Below are positions 8,159 to 15,053 of a DNA stretch of 15,053 nt, one piece after another. The position numbers were made by a program, and so were the translations under genes. The first letter of the stretch is position 1, and the number at the start of each line of letters is the position of its first letter. The notes under the pieces were generated by a model that was not told the DNA's origin, made no database searches, and saw only the letters and a list, made by a program, of their open reading frames with translations. Source of the stretch: Smittium culicis (taxonomy: Eukaryota; Kickxellomycota; Harpellomycetes; Harpellales; Legeriomycetaceae); the NCBI GenBank assembly GCA_001970855.1, contig LSSN01002094.1, positions 1-15,053 on the forward strand, written 5' to 3'.

Positions 8159-8428
8159 CTTTAGAGCGAATATTAATTAATTATTTATGTAAAAGTGAGA
8201 TATATTAAGTCTCATCCACTCTCATTCATTATCAACTTTGCTGAAAGTTCATAAGGTTTCTATATATTATTAGCTTACTTTTTATATCACTAAAATAATT
8301 TTATTTTAGTTATTTTCGTTCACTTTATTTTATTATCTTTTTATTTTCGTTTAGTATTATTAAATAAGATGTTAAATATTAACATATCTCCTCTCTTCAA
8401 TTAATAATAATTAATATTCGCTCTAAAG
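8159..8428. repeat. inverted pair of related terminal-repeat copies (C and D)
   Basis: ctttagagcgaatattaatta at 8159-8179 is the exact reverse complement of 8408-8428 (21 bases). Inside the arms, both sides carry the terminal-repeat motif. On the minus strand at 8400-8310, gagatatgttaat is followed by tactaaacgaaaa and aataaagtgaac, resembling repeat A. On the plus strand at 8195-8215, gagatatattaagtctcatc resembles gaaggtatattaagtgtcacc of repeat A. The unit starts within a few bases of the end of repeat B and could be a second, collapsed element end or a palindromic rearrangement. Confidence 0.6.
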
Positions 8429-9395
8429 ATATATATTTATAATATCATTATTTTACCCCTCTGAAGCTGTATCGATAATATAGTTTATCAATAAGATTAA
8501 ATTGCGATTCGTGTGATATAATAGACTCAATAGATTTTTTTAAAATCAAACTAAATTAAAATTAGAAAGCAAAGTGTATTTTTTTTTAATTTGAGAAATA
8601 AAGTTTCTGTTAGTTTAATGATTATAAACGAATTATAATATATCGCATATTTTTTTGTCCTTCAAATTAGAATTTTTTAGAGAAAATTTATAATTAATAT
8701 ATTTAAATGTTTTGTGTATCATTAAAATTGGCGATATTATTCTTGAAAGAATTATTTTATCCCGATATATTGATAGAAAAAAAAAATTCTCCAGTTTTCT
8801 ATATAAACTTGATTTATTAGCTACATAGAAAAATTTTTTTTGATTTTTATTTGGTGAAATATATGCTATAAAATAAATAATTTCATCGTGATAAATTCCT
8901 GTTATTATTTTTTGAGATTCGCTTTTCTCTTGGTTAATTTTTTATTATGGGATGTACTTTATTACAAAAAACACAAATAAAGCTTGATTTTGCTTTTAAA
9001 ATAGCTATGAATGCTAAATAGAGTTTTATTTGTAAGAAATATGTATTTTTTGGTTTTTCTAGATATTTTATTGATTTAATAGATGTTTAATAGACGAAAA
9101 ATATTGAAAAATTTTACGTTTATTCGGAAAGTATTTTATTTAAAAAATTCGCACAAAAATCAAGTATAAGTTATATTTAAGACTTTTTTTATACGCTTTT
9201 AAATTTTATTCACTGTAAAATAAAATAAACTTTCTTTATTATATTTATTTTTATATATATTTATAAGAAAAAAATTATATGTGGTATAAATTTTAGAAAA
9301 TTCAATTTTTACTGATTCAAAAAAAATAATTATGAGTGCTTAATTATTTTTTAAAAATTTTAATTACCTTAATTGTGTTAGTAGATGGTATATAG
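8429..9395. other. AT-rich interval, no gene recognised
   Basis: The stretch has long A/T runs and stops in all frames. The only open piece of note is on the minus strand from 8941 to 8757 (60 codons, no ATG-led gene, reading IYHDEIIYFIAYI in its middle). It looks somewhat protein-like, but I cannot assign it. Confidence 0.4.
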
Positions 9396-9407
9396 GTTAC
9401 ACACGAT

Positions 9408-9575
9408 CCTTGAACCAATGTCCAGTGGGTATGGAGCTGCTAGAGCTACTGTGGGGGTTCAGTTGAAATACTATTATTTTAATGTTATTTTAACTTTTTA
9501 ATTATTTTACAATAGTATTTAGTATACTTTTAATTTATGTTTAATAAAATCTCTGAGACAAAAAATAAAAAAAAA
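9408..9575 (+). mobile_element. LINE copy 2: 5'-truncated 3' end with poly(A)
   Basis: The copy begins near ccttgaaccaat, shared with 3796-3807 of copy 1, then gagctgctagag at 9434-9445. It ends ttaataaaatctctgagac followed by an A-rich tail 9560-9575 with one T. The tail lines up along its full length with the reverse complement of 14926-15053. Short, 5'-truncated pieces with a kept 3' end are typical of target-primed reverse transcription. Flanking gttacacacgat (9396-9407) and gtaactctcgat (9579-9590) agree at 9 of 12 bases and may be an eroded target-site duplication. Confidence 0.75.
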
Positions 9576-9590
9576 CATGTAACTCTCGAT

Positions 9591-10600
9591 ATTCTCTGAG
9601 GATAATTTTTTAAAAAAACTCCCCTGTGAATAATAAGATTCGCAAAAAATAAAAATCAACCTGTTTGCAATTTAAATCAGAGTTAGTTTGATTTTTTCTA
9701 GTAAAAAAATTTTTTCAACTAATTATGCGAAAAATAATTAAGCAAAACCGAATATTCTAATGAAGTGTGACTTTATTCGCGAATTCTAAAAAAGAAATGA
9801 AAAAAGAGAATTAATAATCGCTGTATTTACAGCTTAATTATAAAAAAAATAAAAAATCAGGATTTTTATTTTTCGGAAATTTTGGAGAAATTATAACAAG
9901 TAAATTTTAGTCATCCAGCCCATTCTATTTTTACAAGGCCTCAGTATTTTTATATAAATGTGGAAGTTCTGAACGTTAACTTCCATATGAATCACAAACG
10001 AGAACTAATTTTTAAATCATAAGCTCTTGATAAAATAAAAAAATAATAGCAAAGTATATTTTGAGCTGGTTTTAAATTAATTAAATTTAAACTGGTGGAT
10101 TTGAAACTAATATCTGGAAAATGTTAGAAAACCATTTCTTATAAAACTTAAATAGCTTTTTAACTGTGAATATCATCAATAAATCAAATGAAATTTTATT
10201 ATACTTAAGCTTATAGTAATAAAAAAAATTACTAATCGACTACTAGATTTAAAAAATCTGGTCCTAAAAAGAAAAAAATTCTATAAATAGCCATACATTT
10301 TTTGCAATTAGAGAAAAAAAGTACAATATAATAATAGGGAAACCCATTAAAAATTCAACATCTAGCAAAAATTTAAAAATTTTACGAATTATATTAAACC
10401 TCGTTATTATAACAAATAAATTACTCAAATATTTAATATAAACTCAATCTAGCTTCAATTTATTTCATTAATTTTATTTTAGTTCAAACCATTTTTATTT
10501 ATTAAACCCCCCTACCCCCCTCAAAAAAAGGTCCATCAAATTATAAATTAACAAAAAATATTATATAATCTAAAACATAAAAAAAGCATTTATGTTTATT
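9591..10600. other. AT-rich interval, no gene recognised
   Basis: No reading frame or RNA gene is visible. It contains a small hairpin at 9961-9985 and an unusual C-rich patch (cccccctacccccctc) at 10507-10522 in otherwise A/T sequence. The C patch read on the minus strand recalls the G-rich spot of the LINE 3' end, but no neighbouring bases agree. Confidence 0.4.
9961..9985. repeat. small hairpin
   Basis: Arms tggaagtt (9961-9968) and aacttcca (9978-9985) are exact reverse complements around a 9-base loop. No U-run or gene end accompanies it, so no function is proposed. Confidence 0.6.
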
Positions 10601-10780
10601 ATGACTAATGTAAGCATTAAAAAAGAGTTCAATGATTACTCCAAAGTATTCAAAGAGACTGATGGTTCCAATGAGTGTATATTTTTACTCAGAAAATCGT
10701 CTCTGTAACAAGTTTACACTGTATATATACCTGATAAAGTACCTCTAACTCTGTTATTTTTTGTTTTTTTATATTAATTT
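10601..10780 (+). other. less AT-rich patch with a short reading frame, unknown
   Basis: An ATG at 10601 opens 35 codons up to TAA 10706-10708, reading for example YSKVFKETDGSNECIFLL. The same frame goes on after the stop with QVYTVYIPDKVPL to about 10770. Composition is less extreme than around it, so it may be a scrap of old coding sequence. An AATAAATAAATAAAG string near 10785-10800 could be the tail of a further retroelement. I recognise no family. Confidence 0.25.
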
Positions 10781-10800
10781 AAACCAATAAATAAATAAAG

Positions 10801-11169
10801 AAACGAATTGACTAATCATAAGAATGAATTCTCATCAATTTCTAGCAGTTTTGAATCCTAAAATTAAAAATTTACAAGTAATATTGAGTGAATAAAGTAA
10901 GTAATAATTTTTTTTTTTCCTGAAAAAATTTATTAGGCTCAAAATTTCTGCCTTAATTTTAAAACTAAGTATAACTAAGGGCATAGCGAGATAACATTTT
11001 TTAATAACGATTTTTTTAGTAAAAAAGTTCTTATTTCATTAAGGCCATAAAGAGTTATATTTAAGAAAATATTTTTATTTTTGATAAAGTAATTTAAACG
11101 TAGTATTTTTTTAATAGTTTAGAAAATGCATTATAGTATTTATAAAAGTTTAATAATGTATTTATTATT
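10801..11169. other. AT-rich interval, no gene recognised
   Basis: The stretch holds no identifiable coding sequence or RNA gene. It would be the 3' flank of the transposase remnant, but no terminal inverted repeat matching the other flank was found by eye. Confidence 0.4.
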
Positions 11170-12830
11170 ATTTTTTTTTAAACAGTATAAAATATAGTGT
11201 TATTGATGAAATTCTCTTTTAATTTTGGATTTATACTTTCTGCTCATAGATTATTACTTTCGGGTTGATCTAAAATAGCTATATCTATTATCTGTTTTGT
11301 TGATAAATTTATATAATCTTGAAATTAAATTAGTATGAGTTTGTATTTCTTCATTTTTTTCATCATTTGAGCTTAGATATTTTCCATTTTTATTCAATAA
11401 ACCTTCAAAAAATTCATATTTATCATAATTTTAATCTATCTGAGAATCGTTTATATAATCCTATTTTAGATTTTTATGCCCCAAATATGAACCAATATTT
11501 AGGAAATCTATTTTTAGTTTTAAAATCACAGTGCTCACTTCTATAAATTTATTGCCTCGCAAATATTGAATTATATTTTTCTACGCATCTCTTAAACACG
11601 AGGCTAGTGCTAGCATTAAGGATTATGAGATATTTTCTAGCGAATTAATTATGTTATAACTTATCCAAAAATATGATACTATATTATTTGCATTTCTTAC
11701 TGAGCCATTTAGCTTTTCAAAAGCATTTTTTAAATATTATGTTAATTAAGTCGAAATAACTCTTTATTCTATATTCGGGATCAAAGAATCTGTGTTTTTT
11801 GGAATTAAAAGAAAAAAAATTTTTTCTATTAGATTAGATAAATAATTAGAGTGAATTGATGAAATTTTCATTAAAATCAATGTTTTAAAGTAAAAATTAA
11901 CATTTTTACAATAAATTTTAACACATATTGAATTGCATTCTTAAAATATTCATTAAAAATATACTTTTTCGTATAATTTTTTTTGAAGGTTATCAGATTA
12001 CTTTGAGATTATTTTTATTGCATCATTTTAATGCTCTGAGGACTTCGAAAGCAGTGTTATCATCGGCTTTAATTCATAATCTCCTGATGGATTTGATCCT
12101 AAATAAGTTTAGCTTTATCTTTTATGATTTTAAACCTAGAAAATTTTATATCTTCTAAGGAAACATAAGATCTTTTCGGGATACATTTCCAATAAAGTTA
12201 AGTTTAATCGATATTAAATACCTATAATAAAGATAAGTTTAAACTTATAATATTTATTTTAATATTAAGAATTTACCTGAAAGGGTAGATGATTTCCATA
12301 CACTATAATTATATTAAATTCATTAGGTTAGTAACTTGCGGCTTTATGATCGCCACTCGCAGCTTCCCCAGGAAAATTTTATATTATTGAGGTCTTATTT
12401 TTAATATTTTAAAACCACCCAATTCTTGCAGAGGTGATATTTTCTTCGCTTTTGAAAGCTTTTTTAATATCCTAGAATGTTTATAGTGCTTTTTGCTTAA
12501 TATATTCTGTTGTAGCTCCATGATTTTTCCTCAACTGTAATTCTATCAATTATATTAGCCTTTTTTTTTATTTTAAAAATAAGCTAGTGTCTATGGTAAA
12601 GTCTTATTTTTAGTTTAGCTAGGTGGTTTCACACTGATTTTTCTAATTTTTTCAACGTTTTTAGTAGTATAATTTAAAGAGTTTTCATTTATTCCTTTCA
12701 TTTTTGCAACTTTTGATACACTGTTTTCATTTTGAAGTATGTCAAGAGCTTCTACCTTTTCAGATATTGATATAGAATATCTCTCTTTTTTCATAAGGGG
12801 GTTCAATTTTAAATATTTAAAAAAGATCAA
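11170..12830 (-). pseudogene. pogo/Tigger-like (CENP-B-like, DDE_1) transposase
   Basis: The minus strand starts with a psq-type helix-turn-helix: KKERYSISISEKVEAL, then SVSKVAKMKGINENSLNY. The likely start is ATG 12794-12792; an upstream in-frame ATG is at 12830. After TAG/TAA breaks come the CENP-B-type second DNA-binding helices and hinge (TSARIGWF at about 12430, NFPGEAASGDHKAASY to 12331). The first catalytic block VFNID (Asp 12209-12207) is followed by two stops inside NIDETG and then LYWKCIPKRSYVS. Next is SNPSGDYELKPM (about 12095). The second-Asp block reads LMKISSIHSN, lacking the Asp. LIPKNTDSLIPNIE (11805-11767) is the third block, with Glu where Asp is usual. FWISYNIINSLENIS closes the domain and a degraded acidic tail follows. 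Such enzymes cut and paste their own DNA; this copy is dead. Confidence 0.82.
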
Positions 12831-14016
12831 AGAGGTCTGAAATATAATTTAATTATAATTAAAGATAAAATAAAAAATAGTATGTCTTCTCAATAAAAAA
12901 ATTTTTTTTTGAATAAATTGATTCAACCGAATTATAATTATTTTTAGAGTCAAGTCAGAAAATCGCCACTATCTTATCAATAAAGCATAATTTTAGTTTT
13001 ATGCAATTTTTATAGTAAAATAAACTTGATTCGCGAAAAAAAAAGTATAAATTAAAAAAGGACAAATTTTGAAATTTCGCAAATAAAAATCTCGCGAGTA
13101 GAGATGGTCAATGTACTTTAAATATAATGATACATGGGTAATTTTTTAATATCAAATAAAAATAAAGGTAAAAGGTTAAACGTAAATAGCCTAATATTAT
13201 TAGCGTTGATATACATATATATGTGGAAGTGATCAAGAAGAACTTAACATTCCTTATTATACAGACATTTATTATTCAGGATAAAGTCTTTTAAAAATTA
13301 ATTTGTTTTAAATATAGCGAATTAAGCTTAGATAGGTAAATAAAAGTATAAAGAGATAAATTTCTAGAGGTTTAATTAGATAAATAAAAATAAAAAGAAA
13401 TTTTGATTTAAAGTATTCAAAAATCGCGCTAAAAATAAATTCGATAATAATATAATAATACTAGCTCTAATAAAAACTAAATTATATAAAAAAGAAATCG
13501 AAATATCATTTTGATTAAAAATTTAATCATAATTCAAAGCTTAATTCTTACAAAACATGTTTTTATAATATTTTAACCAGATACAGTAAAATATACAATC
13601 TTATTAATATATAAATGGGATCAATAAATATTTTTTTAGAGGGTGTCAAATTTTTTATAAACGAATAATAATAAACATTAATAATACCAAGCTAAATCTT
13701 AGCCATATTAAACCAAATTAACTAAATAAAAAAGATAAATTAAATAATAAATCGTTATTTTTTTATAGTATTTTTTCGCATAATAAATTAACCTTTCAAT
13801 ATTACCAAAATTTTACTTCTCTATAATAGTATAATCAAAATTAAAACAAATTAAAAAAAATTAGTGTATAAAAACTATAAAAAAAAAGCATTTTATTATA
13901 AAAATTTTCCAACTTTAATATCTACTTTAATAAGCTTTACTCAACCGATTTAATTTTATTAAGATCAAGCTAAACGATATACTAAAAACACTAAAAACAC
14001 AATCCTTTTAAGCAAA
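12831..14016. other. AT-rich interval, no gene recognised
   Basis: Stops are frequent in all frames. A slightly less AT-rich spot at 13085-13140 (ctcgcgagtagagatgg) has no matching partner that I can find on the other side of the transposase remnant. Nothing else can be assigned. Confidence 0.4.
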
Positions 14017-14154
14017 ATGATACCAAAAAATTTCTCACAGAATAACGCTAAGGGTAATAAATCCACCTTCGCTCCCGAACTTGTACCTCGCACCAATTAC
14101 ACCACTGCGAGAGCTGAGGGGGGGAGTATGAAAAACCTCAACGTATATATTTAG
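14017..14154 (+). CDS. short GC-richer reading frame, unknown; possible retroelement relic
   Basis: ATG 14017-14019 opens a 45-codon frame ending at TAG 14152-14154. Its middle, 14062-14135, is strikingly GC-richer than everything within about 1 kb and reads STFAPELVPRTNYTTARAEGG then SMKN. The end RAEGGSMKN resembles the LINE ORF end (REAEGSRIKS at 3830-3860 and RAAEGGRLKN on the minus strand at 15045-15015), so it may be a diverged fourth LINE end. Alternatively, the run ggggggga at 14118-14125 could be a polypurine tract of an LTR element. No start-site support exists, and it may not be expressed. Confidence 0.3.
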   Translation: MIPKNFSQNNAKGNKSTFAPELVPRTNYTTARAEGGSMKNLNVYI

Positions 14155-14904
14155 GTTAGAGATAACTTTATATTATTTGATACAATTTATTAATGTCAAT
14201 TTAAAGCGATTTAGATCTGTTAAATTTAAAAATTTAATAAGCACGAGTTGGTTATTTAATTAATATGATTTGGAGAAGTAATATGACAAGATTGAATCGA
14301 GTCATAAAGTTAAACAACACGGTACCTATTTCAATCAATTTTTTTTCTTTTTAGTTTTTGAATTTATGGCTATTAGCTTAGTCACATATAACTACCAAGT
14401 TAAATTATTATAAAAACAGATCAAACGATTTGTACTAAAATTGAAAAGGGTTGGACATATTAATTCTGTTGAGAAATATCGGAATAAACCACGTATTTAA
14501 AAAAAAAAACAACCAAACTATAATTTTTAAATTTCTTTGTGAGCGAATACTTATTTTTTTTATACTCACTAAGAAAACTATATTAGAGCATTTATCCTAT
14601 ACGCAATTGAACTTAAGTCCGAGATAAATACGAAATTATATATAGTTTCCAACCAATTATTCCCACAAATAGGTATGACATTAAGCTGACATTAAACTGA
14701 CATTTTCAAGACAAAATACTTGAAATAAGTCATTACTATTTAGATTAAAACAATAAAAAGTGTTCATTAATGTATTTACTGCAACCCAAAGTGCTTTTAA
14801 AAGGCTGGATTAATCTTCGAATACTTTTGGGAATAATAATTTAACCTGAGTTTTAATTTAGTGTACAATTTATAAGATTTCATGTAATTTTAATTTCAAT
14901 AGTA
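14155..14904. other. AT-rich interval with a short tandem repeat, no gene recognised
   Basis: No coding sequence or RNA gene was recognised. It is the 3' flank of LINE copy 3, so it should contain that copy's insertion target site just below 14905. Confidence 0.4.
14676..14708. repeat. three tandem 11-bp units
   Basis: Units tgacattaagc, tgacattaaac and tgacattttca follow one another directly; the first two differ at one base and the third is diverged in its last half. Confidence 0.75.
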
Positions 14905-15053
14905 TTTTTTTTTTTTTTTTTTTTTGGTCTCAGAGAGTTTATTAAACAAATTTTTAAAGTATACAAAAAACTATAAAAAAATATTTAAAAAGTTAAAAAA
15001 AATATTTAAGAAATAATTTTTCAACCGACCCCCCTCCGCCGCTCTAGCAGCTC
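14905..15053 (-). mobile_element. LINE copy 3: 3' end with 21-base poly(A), running out of the window
   Basis: Read on the minus strand, the window edge begins gagctgctagagcggcgg, a G-rich spot follows, then an AT-rich tail ending ttaataaactctctgagacc and 21 consecutive A (14925-14905). It aligns with copy 2 along its whole length and with the end of the copy 1 reading frame (AARAAEGGRLKN against GAVREAEGSRIKS). The uninterrupted poly(A) suggests it is the youngest of the three. The 5' part lies beyond the window and may be longer. Confidence 0.8.

Noticed and set aside
10507..10522. C-rich patch as a fourth LINE 3' end on the minus strand
   Set aside because: Only the G-run agrees; the gagctgctagag and ctctgagac signatures are absent.
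11928..12158. 76-codon plus-strand open frame, hydrophobic, membrane-like
   Set aside because: It is antisense to the transposase remnant, which carries clear SYVS, GDYELKP and similar blocks; its hydrophobicity comes from AT-rich composition.
9590..13200. Terminal inverted repeats of the pogo-like element
   Set aside because: Candidate pairs around cgcgaa (9778 and 13031) are in direct rather than inverted order and extend poorly; no convincing pair was found by eye.
14043..14135. Possible tRNA gene on the minus strand (tggtgtaattgg and agttcgggagc resemble A and B boxes)
   Set aside because: The two boxes are only about a dozen bases apart, no acceptor stem pairs, and no anticodon arm can be drawn.
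1..15053. CRISPR array, bacterial operon or ribosomal RNA
   Set aside because: No spaced direct repeats, no ribosome-binding-site pattern and no rRNA signature; gene content is eukaryotic transposons.

Overview
This window is an AT-rich stretch of a eukaryotic nuclear genome. I see no host gene. Everything recognisable is a decayed transposable element, and at least four classes lie side by side or nested: a Ty3/gypsy LTR retrotransposon, a non-LTR (LINE-like) retrotransposon family with three 3' ends, a DIRS-like tyrosine-recombinase retroelement, and a pogo/Tigger-like DDE transposon. The mix fits an AT-rich, transposon-loaded small eukaryote. The DIRS-like and pogo-like remnants recall, from memory, elements of early-diverging fungi and transposon-rich microsporidia, but the window alone does not fix the host.

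Layout. Bases 1-2944 (+) are a Ty3/gypsy pol cut by the window edge: end of protease, reverse transcriptase, RNase H, integrase and GPY/F domain, broken by two frame changes and three in-frame TAG codons. A purine tract at 2906-2919 and a palindrome-rich stretch to about 3209 may be the polypurine tract and 3' LTR. Bases 3206-3967 (+) are the 3' end of a LINE-like element with a zinc-knuckle-like motif and a poly(A) tail. Bases 3968-8152 hold a DIRS-like element on the minus strand: inverted terminal repeats at both ends, and between them gag-like, reverse transcriptase, RNase H and tyrosine recombinase remnants in that order. Its longest open frames are only about 65 codons, so ordinary gene calling misses it. 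Two more copies of its terminal-repeat motif form an inverted pair at 8159-8428.

Bases 9408-9575 (+) are a short 5'-truncated copy of the LINE 3' end, and 14905-15053 (-) is a third copy running out of the window, with a 21-base poly(A). Bases 11170-12830 (-) are a transposase remnant of the pogo/Tigger/CENP-B-like family. A short GC-richer reading frame of unknown origin lies at 14017-14154. The remaining intervals are very AT-rich and hold nothing I can identify.

No element here looks capable of moving itself: every coding region has stops, frame changes or lost catalytic residues. All domain assignments rest on reading motifs by eye. Boundaries of the decayed elements are approximate.
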